From assembly GCA_000496475.1 (NCBI GenBank), contig AYMW01000003.1, positions 1 through 64,000 on the forward strand: 64,000 nucleotides of DNA, written 5' to 3'. The translations under genes and the position numbers were made by a program. The notes beneath the pieces were generated by a model. It was not told the DNA's origin. It saw only the letters and a program-made list of their open reading frames with translations, and ran no database searches. Below are positions 49,637 through 58,058 of the stretch, piece after piece (within the stretch, counting starts at the first letter, position 1; each line of letters opens with the position of its first letter). The stretch comes from Betaproteobacteria bacterium MOLA814 (GTDB lineage Bacteria; Pseudomonadota; Gammaproteobacteria; Burkholderiales; Burkholderiaceae_C).

Positions 49637-49653
49637 TGCACCAAACGAGTGTG
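49637..49653. promoter_or_regulatory. NtrC-like enhancer site upstream of urtA
   Basis: TGCAC, seven bases, GTGTG compares with the NtrC consensus TGCAC-N7-GTGCA (8 of 10 positions). It lies about 90 bases upstream of the -24 box, a plausible enhancer distance. Confidence 0.5.
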
Positions 49654-49735
49654 GTGTCTGCCACTTACGGGTGCATCACCATCGCTGGCGTTGTACACAT
49701 GTGCCGCAAACCATTGGCGCAACTTCAGTCCGGGC

Positions 49736-50263
49736 TTAGGCGACCTTCACAAACTTGGCTTGCGTTTGGATGTGGACTTCGCGCCCCATGATTTCCAGCA
49801 AGATCAGCACGCGGTCTTGGGCTGATGACTTCACCATGGCTTGAAGACCTTTAAGGGGTCCATCTATCAGTTCGACAGCAGTGCCAGCCACCAGGCCGTG
49901 GCTGACAACCTCGTCTTGACCAGATATGCGCTTGGCCATCTCCATACTGGCCACCACAATGTCATTGGGCACCGTAGCGGGCTTGCTGGCGAATCTCACC
50001 AATTGGCTCACACCCAAGGTATAACGCACAGGTGCAATGGATTGCTCGGTGGAAGTGGTGCATAAAAACATGTAACGTGGGAACAATGCCTCCCAACGTT
50101 TGCGGGGCAGAACCAGTTCGGGCAGCATCACCACATAGCCTTGACGGCGAAGCTGCTCGCAAGCCTCACGCTCTGCCTTGGGCTTGCTCTGAACCACATG
50201 CCAACGCTGCGCATCATCGCCGTAGTCAGGCTCATTGATGGCTGGTCGCGGTTCTACAGGCAT
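49736..50263 (-). CDS. rfaH: Transcription/translation regulator RfaH (NusG paralogue)
   Basis: A 175-residue NusG-like protein. RWHVVQSKPKAEREACEQLRRQGY is the NGN-domain start, LFPRYMFL its conserved core, and a KOW-like GTAVELIDGPLKGLQAMV follows. RfaH-type factors load at ops elements to drive long operons for surface polysaccharide or secretion. Short linker and specialised sequence favour RfaH over housekeeping NusG. No ops element or target operon was recognised in the window. Confidence 0.85.
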   Translation of the reverse strand: MPVEPRPAINEPDYGDDAQRWHVVQSKPKAEREACEQLRRQGYVVMLPELVLPRKRWEALFPRYMFLCTTSTEQSIAPVRYTLGVSQLVRFASKPATVPNDIVVASMEMAKRISGQDEVVSHGLVAGTAVELIDGPLKGLQAMVKSSAQDRVLILLEIMGREVHIQTQAKFVKVA

Positions 50264-50287
50264 GAGGTCTCCATCTCGGTGGCAATT

Positions 50288-51586
50288 TTAAACATCGGTA
50301 CTGTCGGTTTCAACAGAAACCGCATTCACTTGGTCAATACGCCGTCCGTGGACATGCGTGACTGTGAATAACCAATTATCAATTTTAACAGTATCTCCAG
50401 CACTCAACAATTCGCCAGACACGTATTGCAGCAGACCAGCCAAGGTGTTGTAACGGCTTTTAGCCTCATCAGGCCACGCTTCTACATGAAGGCGAACCTT
50501 AACCTCGTTGGCTGGCATGGCGCCGTCAAGCACCCAAGAGCCGTCTGGCTGCTCGGTGGCCCACGTATCCAACGCCTCCTCAGATTTTAACTCGCCAGTG
50601 ATGGCCTCTAGCAAATCTAAAGGGGTGAGCAAGCCTTGCACCACCCCGTACTCGTCAACCACAAACACCATGCGCATAGCAGCCACTCTGTATTGCTCCA
50701 GCAGCTCCATACCATTGAGCGTCTCTGGCACGTACACGGCAGGCAAGGCATGCTGCCCCAACAAAGCGAAAGGCTCGCTGTGGCGCAGGCGCAGCATTTC
50801 AGCCATGTGCAGCACACCCACCACATCATCCAAACTGCCTTTGCAAATGGGATACCACGAGTGGCCCAATTCGCGCGCTTTTTCCAGACCGGCTTCTAAG
50901 TCTTGCGATGCGTCCAGCCAATGAATATCTGAGCGCGGCAACATAATGGAAGACAACACACGCTTGTCCAAGGCAAATACATTGCGGACCATTTGGTGCT
51001 CGTTGACCTCTATCACGCCAGCGCCCAAGCCCTCAGCCAAACTGGCTTGAATTTCTTCCTCTGTCACCACTTGCGACGCTTTGTTGTCGACACGTAACAA
51101 CCTCAACACAAAGTGTGTGGTACTGGACAACAACACCACAAATGGGTGGGCAAACCGGGCCACGATGGTCATGGGAATAGCCACGTAACGAGCTACCGCC
51201 TCGGGATACAACTGGCCAATGCGCTTGGGCACCAACTCGCCAAAGACGATGGTGACGAATGTGATGGCCGCCACCACCAAGGCTGTCGCAACAATGGGTG
51301 CCGTGGTGTCGGGCATGCCGTAAACCATCAGCGTTTCAGCAACACCGCCACTGAAGGCTGCCTCACCCACAATACCGTTCAAGATACCAATGGACGTGAT
51401 ACCCACTTGAACAGACGACAAAAAAGCCGTCGGGTCATCCAGAAGCTTGGCTGCTGCAGCTGCGCCCTTGTCGCCAGCGTCGGCCATGCGCAGCAAGCGG
51501 CTTTTTTTACTGGAGGCCAATGCAAGCTCAGACAAGGCAAATGCGCCGTTGAGCAGGGTGAGAAAGAGAATGATTAAGTAGTTCAT
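50288..51586 (-). CDS. CNNM/CorC-family membrane protein (hemolysin-type, CBS pair)
   Basis: A 432-residue protein: an N-terminal DUF21/CNNM membrane domain (MNYLIILFLTLLNGAFALSELALASSKKSRL, SSVQVGITSIGILNG, FGELVPKRIG), a CBS pair (around LPRSDIHWLDASQDL and VFVVDEYGVVQGLLTPLDLLEAI), and a C-terminal CorC_HlyC domain. Relatives are linked to Mg2+/Co2+ export or resistance; the old name hemolysin is probably misleading. The start at 51586 suits the first helix. Confidence 0.9.
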   Translation of the reverse strand: MNYLIILFLTLLNGAFALSELALASSKKSRLLRMADAGDKGAAAAAKLLDDPTAFLSSVQVGITSIGILNGIVGEAAFSGGVAETLMVYGMPDTTAPIVATALVVAAITFVTIVFGELVPKRIGQLYPEAVARYVAIPMTIVARFAHPFVVLLSSTTHFVLRLLRVDNKASQVVTEEEIQASLAEGLGAGVIEVNEHQMVRNVFALDKRVLSSIMLPRSDIHWLDASQDLEAGLEKARELGHSWYPICKGSLDDVVGVLHMAEMLRLRHSEPFALLGQHALPAVYVPETLNGMELLEQYRVAAMRMVFVVDEYGVVQGLLTPLDLLEAITGELKSEEALDTWATEQPDGSWVLDGAMPANEVKVRLHVEAWPDEAKSRYNTLAGLLQYVSGELLSAGDTVKIDNWLFTVTHVHGRRIDQVNAVSVETDSTDV

Positions 51587-51604
51587 AGCATCGATAATGT
51601 CGTG

Positions 51605-52468
51605 ATGGCACTGTACATGATTGGCGACATACAAGGCTGCGACTTTGAGTTGTCGCAATTACTTCAACACATTAATTTCTCACCCAGCCGCGACACCTTG
51701 TTCGCGCTGGGCGACTTGGTCAACCGCGGACCACACTCACTGGCCGTGCTGCGCAGGCTACAAGCACTGGGCTCAAGCGCCCAATGCCTGCTGGGCAATC
51801 ACGACTTGCACTTATTGGCCATTGGCTTGACGGGTGCCAGACACAAGCGCCTTGACACGCTGCAAGACATTTTGAATGCGCCAGACCGAGCTGACTTACT
51901 GGATTGGCTGCGCAAGAAACCATTGGCCATTCACCAGCATGGCTGGCTGATGGTTCATGCTGGCGTATTGGCCCAGTGGACGCTGGCAGAAACGCTGCAC
52001 ATGGCAGCCCTTGCCAGCGCCACCATTGGGCACGATGACCCACAGGTGTATCAACACTTTTTCAAACACATGTATGGCAACATGCCCAACAGTTGGGCGT
52101 CTGGCCTCAACGCCAGCCCCCTCGATCAGATGCGCCTGAGCGTGAACGCCTTGACACGCATACGGTTGTGCGACACGCAGGGACTTATGAACTTTGAGCA
52201 CAAAGGGTCTGCGCAACTGGCCCCAGCAGGCCTGATGCCTTGGTTTGAGGTACCAGGCAGGGCCACCGTCGACGTACGCATTGGTTTTGGACACTGGTCA
52301 ACCCTTCAGCTAACGCAGGCCACTCAGGTGCCGCTGGGCGGCGTGTTGCCGTTAGATGGCGGTTGTTTGTGGGGCGGGTGTCTGCAAGCAGCAGAATTTT
52401 CACCGGGTAGTCCGGATGTGTTGCTGCACCGGGTAGCTTGCCAAGGGGCACAACTGCCAAGCGAATAG
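51605..52468 (+). CDS. apaH: Symmetrical diadenosine tetraphosphatase
   Basis: A 287-residue metallophosphatase that splits Ap4A into two ADP and can decap Np4-RNA. Motifs YMIGDIQGCDFEL, FALGDLVNRGPHS and LLGNHDLHLLA hold the metal ligands. A GTG lies directly before the ATG. It is divergent from the CNNM gene with an 18-base gap, so promoters must overlap coding DNA. Confidence 0.95.
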   Translation: MALYMIGDIQGCDFELSQLLQHINFSPSRDTLFALGDLVNRGPHSLAVLRRLQALGSSAQCLLGNHDLHLLAIGLTGARHKRLDTLQDILNAPDRADLLDWLRKKPLAIHQHGWLMVHAGVLAQWTLAETLHMAALASATIGHDDPQVYQHFFKHMYGNMPNSWASGLNASPLDQMRLSVNALTRIRLCDTQGLMNFEHKGSAQLAPAGLMPWFEVPGRATVDVRIGFGHWSTLQLTQATQVPLGGVLPLDGGCLWGGCLQAAEFSPGSPDVLLHRVACQGAQLPSE

Positions 52469-52577
52469 CACAGCCACAACAAGCATTGGCTGTTGACGCG
52501 GCCTGCCAACATAGCCGAAGTTCTCCTCGCCTAGCGACTCAATTGAATGCAGTCCATTGAGTGGCGCCGGCTTGGGG

Positions 52578-54023
52578 TTACTCCACTACCGCTTGAAACA
52601 AGGCCGCCACTTTGCGCTTGGACTTGATGTTAGCGGACAGCCCACGGCCACGTGCTGGCGCTGCGGCCTCCCAAGCGGCAGGGGCGCTGTCCGCTTTGGC
52701 CTGATAAGGCTGGTCAAACAACGGGTCCTTGCTCATTTGACGTGGAGGGGGTTGGTAGCGCCCTTTCGGGTCTTGGCTATCAGCGCGTTTTTCCTTGCCG
52801 TCTTCACGGCGGTGTTGCAACCTATGCCCATCGTTGAGACGCTTGGGCGCACGCTCAGACACGAAGTCCGCGCCCGGGCGAGGGCCCGTGTCAACCGTCT
52901 CAACCTCGGCCTTGATATTGATGAGTTTTTCGATGTCGCTGAGCAACCGTGCATCGCTGTTGGATACAAACGAAATGGCCAAACCAGAAGCACCAGCGCG
53001 TCCGGTGCGACCAATGCGGTGAATGTAGTCTTCGGCGTTGTACGGCAAGTCGATGTTAAACACAGCAGGCACATCCTTGATGTCCAGCCCGCGCGCAGCC
53101 ACGTCGGTACACACCAACAAATCCACTTCGCCACTCTTGAATGCCTCGAGTGCTTTGAGACGCTCATCTTGGCTCTTGTCGCCGTGCATGGCCGTGGTGC
53201 GAAGACCGTCACGCTCCAAGGCTTTGGCCAAACGGGCACAACCTAGTTTGCTGTTAACAAATACAAATGCCTGCGTCACGTTGTGCTGCTTCAGCAAAGC
53301 AACCAGCGCATGGCGCTTGTCTTCTCCACTGGCGCTGTAGAAGCGCTGCTCAACATTGGCGGCAGCTGAGTTGGACCTGGCAACCTCGATGGTGACGGGG
53401 TCTTGAAGATAACTGCCAGCCAGCTTTTTGATGTCATTTGAGAAGGTAGCTGAGAACAACAGCGTGGTGCGCTTTTTAGGCAGATGACTCAGAATGCGCT
53501 GAAGATCTGGCAAAAAGCCAATGTCCAACATCCGGTCGGCCTCATCTAACACCACGTACTCAACTTGGTTGAGCACAGCGCTTTTGCCTTCGATGTGGTC
53601 TAGCAAACGGCCAGGGGTTGCAACCAACACCTCCACGCCTTTGCGCAACTCAATGATTTGCGGCTTGATGTCCATGCCACCAAACACCACCGCGCTGCGC
53701 AAGTTGGTGAATTCGGCGTATTGTCTGATTTGATCGGCAACTTGGTTGGCCAACTCACGCGTAGGCAAGAGCACCAGTGCACGAACAGGGTGGCGTGCCG
53801 GCGACATGGAGGCATTCTCATGCTTGAGCAAGCGCTGCAACAAGGGCAACGAAAAAGCTGCTGTTTTACCAGTGCCCGTTTGGGCAGCCCCCATTACGTC
53901 GCGGCCTTGCAACACCACTGGGATGGCTTGGGCTTGGATAGGAGTCATTGTTTCGTAGCCCATTTGGGCTACGGCTTTGGCCAACGACGGTGCCAAATTT
54001 AGTTCTGAAAAGGATGCTGTCAT
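52578..54023 (-). CDS. rhlE: DEAD-box RNA helicase RhlE
   Basis: A 481-residue helicase. Q motif MGYETMTPIQAQAIP, motif I AQTGTGKT, II VLDEADRMLD, III SAT, V-VI DVAARGLDI and YIHRIGRTGRAG. The C-terminal tail is basic and variable, typical of RhlE and important for RNA binding. RhlE acts in ribosome assembly and cold adaptation. The start at 54023 matches homologues; the frame opens at 54128. Confidence 0.93.
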   Translation of the reverse strand: MTASFSELNLAPSLAKAVAQMGYETMTPIQAQAIPVVLQGRDVMGAAQTGTGKTAAFSLPLLQRLLKHENASMSPARHPVRALVLLPTRELANQVADQIRQYAEFTNLRSAVVFGGMDIKPQIIELRKGVEVLVATPGRLLDHIEGKSAVLNQVEYVVLDEADRMLDIGFLPDLQRILSHLPKKRTTLLFSATFSNDIKKLAGSYLQDPVTIEVARSNSAAANVEQRFYSASGEDKRHALVALLKQHNVTQAFVFVNSKLGCARLAKALERDGLRTTAMHGDKSQDERLKALEAFKSGEVDLLVCTDVAARGLDIKDVPAVFNIDLPYNAEDYIHRIGRTGRAGASGLAISFVSNSDARLLSDIEKLINIKAEVETVDTGPRPGADFVSERAPKRLNDGHRLQHRREDGKEKRADSQDPKGRYQPPPRQMSKDPLFDQPYQAKADSAPAAWEAAAPARGRGLSANIKSKRKVAALFQAVVE

Positions 54024-54214
54024 GTAGCCTAATATTGTCCCACGTTTACGCCAGGCAAGGCTATAGCCTGGACTGCACTGCCCATGTGCAGGGAAAAATA
54101 AGGCCAAAATGGGCTTAACTAGAACCAAAGACCCCTATTTTTCAGGCTAAAACCGCACATTTGTAGGCTGTGCACCACACACTGGCGCCAGGACACCATG
54201 CAGTGCTGGGGGTT

Positions 54215-54781
54215 TTAAGCCTTGGGCAAGGTCACGCCCACTTGGCCTTGGTACTTGCCACCGCGGTCGGCATAGCTCACCTCGCACACCTCGTCGCTTT
54301 CAAAGAACAGCACCTGGGCACAGCCTTCGCCAGCATAAATCTTGGCAGGCAAGGGCGTGGTGTTTGAGAATTCCAAGGTCACAAAACCTTCCCACTCTGG
54401 CTCAAAAGGAGTGACGTTGACGATGATGCCGCAACGGGCATAGGTGCTTTTACCCAAACAAATGGTCAATACGTTGCGCGGAATACGGAAATACTCCAGC
54501 GTGCGTGCCAACGCAAAACTGTTAGGCGGGATGATGCAAGAGTCACCTGCAAAGTCCACAAAGCTCTTTTCATCAAAATTCTTAGGATCTACCACTGTCG
54601 AGTGGATATTGGTAAACACCTTGAATTCGGGCGCGCAACGAATGTCATAACCGTAACTGCTGGTGCCGTAACTGATGACTTTTTTGCCATCAACTTCGCG
54701 CACTTGGCTTGGCTCAAACGGCTCGATCAAGCCCTCGTTCTCAGCCATTCGCCTGATCCATTTGTCACTTTTAATACTCAT
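54215..54781 (-). CDS. dcd: dCTP deaminase
   Basis: A 188-residue homotrimeric enzyme that converts dCTP to dUTP for dTTP synthesis. [58 protein letters not shown] and [10 protein letters not shown] are all family-typical; the glutamate in EPEWEG is catalytic. Confidence 0.97.
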   Translation of the reverse strand: MSIKSDKWIRRMAENEGLIEPFEPSQVREVDGKKVISYGTSSYGYDIRCAPEFKVFTNIHSTVVDPKNFDEKSFVDFAGDSCIIPPNSFALARTLEYFRIPRNVLTICLGKSTYARCGIIVNVTPFEPEWEGFVTLEFSNTTPLPAKIYAGEGCAQVLFFESDEVCEVSYADRGGKYQGQVGVTLPKA

Positions 54782-54815
54782 GTTACCTCCTCAGTGTAAA
54801 TAATTTATATGCTCA

Positions 54816-56177
54816 TTAATCAGCCAGCATTGTAGGCAAGGCCACGTGGGTTTGCTCTATGAGGCGGTCATCGCCCAACACAATCATGGCAAACAACTGT
54901 TCGTCTAAGGTCTCACACACGTGGGCTTTGCGCGCCAACATGGGGGTGGCCTTCGGGTTGATAACCACAAAGTCAGCCTCGCACCCAGGTTGCAAATTGC
55001 CCACCACGCCGGCCAAGTCAAGCGCTTGCGCCGCACCAGCCGTGTGCAGCCACCACAAGTAACTTGGCGACAAAGTGGTGGCTGCTCGACCCTGCTTGGG
55101 CAAGTCCACACGCGCAGTCTCATAGGCGGCGCGCATGGTCCTAAACACATTCATGGACGTGCCACCGCCCACATCGCTGGCCAGGCCCATGGCCATATGG
55201 TGGGATTTCCCCGCTGAAAAGTCAAAAAAACCACTGCCTAGAAACGCATTGCTGGTGGGGCAAATAGCAGCTGCGGCGCCGGTCTGCGCCATCAAGTCAC
55301 GGTCTTGCGCGTCTAGGTAAATGCAGTGGGCATAGACCGAGCGCTTGCGCAACAAGCCGTATTGGTTGTACACCTCAAGATAGCTGCGCGCTTCAGGATG
55401 CTGACTCGCCACCCACGCTATCTCGTCGTGATTTTCAGCCACGTGCGACTGCACCCAAACGCTGGCGTATTGCGTGGCCAGTTCCCCTGCACCCGCTAAC
55501 TGCGCGTGTGAAGACGTTGGCACAAACCGTGGCGTGATGGCATAGCCCAAGCGGTCAATGCCGTGCCAACGGTTGATCAGCATTTCGGTATCAAGCAAAC
55601 TTTTCTCGGTGGTGTCACGCACACCATCAGGACAATGTTGATCTTGCAAGCATTTGCCTGTCAGTATGCGCATGCCACGCGCGCGCGCGTTGGTAAACAA
55701 GGCCTCTACAGACGTCACGTGCGACGTTGCAAACGCCAGCGATGTGGTCACGCCGTGGCGACACAACTCATCTAAAAAGAAACTCGCACGGCTGTTAGCC
55801 CACGTCGGGTCGACAAACTTGGCCTCTGCTGGAAAGGTGTAGTCCTCGAGCCAAGGCAGCAAGCCAGGCGATGGCGAGCCAATCACGTCTAGCTGCGGGT
55901 AGTGAGAATGCAGGTCAACAAAACCAGGTGCAAGCCATTTGCCAGGGTAATGGGTGATATCCAGATGTGGATAGTCAGGTCTGAGCGCGCTAAAAGCACC
56001 GCAGGCTAGCACAACATCACACACCACCAACTGGGCAGGGTCTGGTCCCACCACCAGCAGGCAATCAGACTGCAAGTGGGCTTGCCCGCGATCATCAAAG
56101 TACAACATATCGGCCCGGTAGCCGCGCACATGGCTTACTTTGATGGTGGGGTGATGCAACTGATCAGAACTAACCAT
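54816..56177 (-). CDS. guaD: Guanine deaminase
   Basis: A 453-residue amidohydrolase converting guanine to xanthine. PGFVDLHSHYPQLDVIG carries the zinc HxH, SHVAENHDEIAW and VYAHCIYLD further histidines, and LASDVGGGTSMNVFRTM the aspartate. It overlaps the end of the adenine deaminase gene by 8 bases, so the two are cotranscribed in a purine salvage operon. Confidence 0.92.
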   Translation of the reverse strand: MVSSDQLHHPTIKVSHVRGYRADMLYFDDRGQAHLQSDCLLVVGPDPAQLVVCDVVLACGAFSALRPDYPHLDITHYPGKWLAPGFVDLHSHYPQLDVIGSPSPGLLPWLEDYTFPAEAKFVDPTWANSRASFFLDELCRHGVTTSLAFATSHVTSVEALFTNARARGMRILTGKCLQDQHCPDGVRDTTEKSLLDTEMLINRWHGIDRLGYAITPRFVPTSSHAQLAGAGELATQYASVWVQSHVAENHDEIAWVASQHPEARSYLEVYNQYGLLRKRSVYAHCIYLDAQDRDLMAQTGAAAAICPTSNAFLGSGFFDFSAGKSHHMAMGLASDVGGGTSMNVFRTMRAAYETARVDLPKQGRAATTLSPSYLWWLHTAGAAQALDLAGVVGNLQPGCEADFVVINPKATPMLARKAHVCETLDEQLFAMIVLGDDRLIEQTHVALPTMLAD

Positions 56178-57222
56178 GTTGTACCGTCCACTGTGCCATC
56201 GCATTGTCAAGCTGCAGCTCATACTGCACGCGCAAGCGGTCGTCTATAAAACTCGCCTCAAAACCATTGCGTACCAAGGTCAAGACATCTTGCGGCGACA
56301 ACGACAAGGCCGTGATGATGGCGGCAAAGTTATCGTTCAAATAGCCACCAAAGTAAGCCGGATCATCGCTGTTGACCATGGCGCACAAGTTGGCATCCAG
56401 CATGGTTTTAATCGGGTGTGTGGCCAGGTTTGGCGTGACTTGTAAGGCCATATTGGACAACGGACACACCGTCAGCGGTATGCGCTCGGCCGCCAGTCGC
56501 GCCACCAGCGCCGCGTCCTCCATTGAGTGCACACCGTGGTCAATGCGGTGCACACCCAAGACATCCAGCGCTTGCCATACATAAGCCGGCGGCCCCTCCT
56601 CGCCAGCGTGCGCAACCAGCTTTAACCCCTGGGCCGCGGCTTTTGCAAATACACGGGCAAATTTGTCAGGCGGATGACCTTGCTCGCTAGAGTCCAGCCC
56701 CACGCCTACCAAGTGAGCGCGGTAGGGTGCCGCTGCAAGCAATGTGGCAATCGCGTCGTCTTCACTTAAGTGGCGCAAGAAACACAAAATGAGTGCGCTG
56801 CTCATGCCCCACTGCGCAGCTGCTTGTTGGCACGCGCGGTGTATGCCCAATATGACGGTGCCCATGTCCACACCTCGCACTGTGTGTGACTGCGGGTCAA
56901 AAAACAACTCTGCGTGCACCACGTGATCTGCATGGGCCCGCTCTAAATACGCCCACGTCATATCAAAAAAATCTTGCTGGGTGATCAGCACTTGGGTGCC
57001 GGCGTAGTAAATGTCTAGGAAGCTTTGTAAATCATCAAAAGCATAAGCCGCCCTTACCTCACCGACCGACTTGTACGGCAATGCCACGCCGTTTCGCATG
57101 GCCAAGGCAAACATCAACTCTGGCTCTAAAGTGCCTTCAATGTGCACATGCAGTTCTGCCTTAGGCAAGGCCGCCAGCAACGCAAGCGCTGCTTGCTCAG
57201 ATTTAAAAACCACATCTGTCAT
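56170..57222 (-). CDS. Adenine deaminase (adenosine-deaminase superfamily)
   Basis: A 350-residue member of the superfamily often labelled adenosine deaminase (add). The N-terminal motif is ELHVHIEGTLEPELMFALAMRNG; the HIEGTLEPE wording and YYAGTQVL are those of characterised bacterial adenine deaminases, whereas true adenosine deaminases read H.DG in this place. Zinc and catalytic residues remain: HVH, KLVAHAGEE, RIDHGVHSME and NSDDPAYF. Its position beside guanine deaminase fits base deamination to hypoxanthine. Intron-like element A lies just upstream of its start, so its promoter has probably been displaced. Confidence 0.88.
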   Translation of the reverse strand: MTDVVFKSEQAALALLAALPKAELHVHIEGTLEPELMFALAMRNGVALPYKSVGEVRAAYAFDDLQSFLDIYYAGTQVLITQQDFFDMTWAYLERAHADHVVHAELFFDPQSHTVRGVDMGTVILGIHRACQQAAAQWGMSSALILCFLRHLSEDDAIATLLAAAPYRAHLVGVGLDSSEQGHPPDKFARVFAKAAAQGLKLVAHAGEEGPPAYVWQALDVLGVHRIDHGVHSMEDAALVARLAAERIPLTVCPLSNMALQVTPNLATHPIKTMLDANLCAMVNSDDPAYFGGYLNDNFAAIITALSLSPQDVLTLVRNGFEASFIDDRLRVQYELQLDNAMAQWTVQHG

Positions 57223-57253
57223 GACGATTCACCTTTACAACCCCAACAACCGT

Positions 57254-57962
57254 ATAGCCGGGGGTCTCTAACCTCCAGCCCCCACAACACCCTGCATGCG
57301 GATCCGCACAGGGCGTTCCCCAAAAAAACGCTTAAAGCAAGCTGGCCAATAAGCGCCGACTTACCCCAATGCTGGTTACTGCTTGTGCGCCAACCTTCCT
57401 AAACCCGGTCGGGCACGAAAAATTGATCTGCACAGGCTCCACACTGATCGTCAGGTTCAGGCCGTCGCCGTGTCCCAACCATTACGATGGGCATGTGGCT
57501 ACTATGCCATCTGCTGACTTTTGCTGACTTCTGCTGAATCACTGCACCGGTTACCCAGCACAGCGCTATCGGTGTGCATCTGGTTCGCTCTCTTTAGGCG
57601 ATACACCCCAAAGAGCCAAGGCACTTATTCACCAGAGCCTCACTGGTTTATTGCCGATCGCCTGTTAAGCAGATCTCCCCAGATAAGAACATGATCCGTC
57701 CCTGCGCAACTGCACCATTGACGGTGGCCGTTAGATCACATGGCTTCGTCGTCTTGTGCCAACCCGCCTCCAGCCTACGCCTCATATGATATTTTTGTTC
57801 ATCAGATCGCAGTTGTGCGTCCGCCTTCCTTCAGACCAAACTTCGCAGTTAAGCCCTTGCCATTCGCTAATACTTATGGCGTAATCCCAACATGGTTTTA
57901 GACGCCGATCTTCCTACAGAGGACTTTCACCTCATTAGTTCATGCTTATGCTGGGCGTACAC
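57254..57962 (-). mobile_element. ORF-less group IIC intron-like element, copy A
   Basis: A 709-nt element on the minus strand, end to end alignable with copy B. The 5' end GTGTACGCCCAG (57962 leftward) and inner segments such as GTCTGAAGGAAGGCGGACGC and TCATATGAGGCGTAGGCTGG match domain I of class C introns as I know them. A domain-V-like hairpin (CCCTG..CAGGG, about 57288-57315; apical loop GATC instead of GNRA) and a domain-VI-like stem precede the 3' end CTAT (AY rule). No reverse transcriptase/maturase frame exists, so mobility or splicing would need a protein in trans. Short ORFs inside are not genes. Confidence 0.7.
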
Positions 57963-58058
57963 AAACGCAAGCACAGCGACTCGCAAGCTCGCGCGTCTAA
58001 CAGGCGTTATACGATCAGCTTATGATCTTAGCATTCCCACAGAATTGAAAAGGAAATC
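57963..58058 (+). promoter_or_regulatory. Short leader of the defence cassette
   Basis: 96 bases between intron-like copy A and the first cassette gene. The right part becomes AT-rich; AAGGAAA (58050-58056) is a good ribosome binding site. A GTCTAAC..GTTATAC pair near 57994-58013 recalls part of an integron attC site but is incomplete. No clear -35/-10 was identified. Confidence 0.45.

Noticed and set aside
57142-57402. 86-codon plus frame across the deaminase start and copy A
   Set aside because: Antisense to the deaminase gene and the intron 3' domains; no protein features.
57963-58058. Functional integron attC site
   Set aside because: Only one good core box; the paired box deviates and the interval is far below normal attC length. 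Kept only as a low-interest finding.
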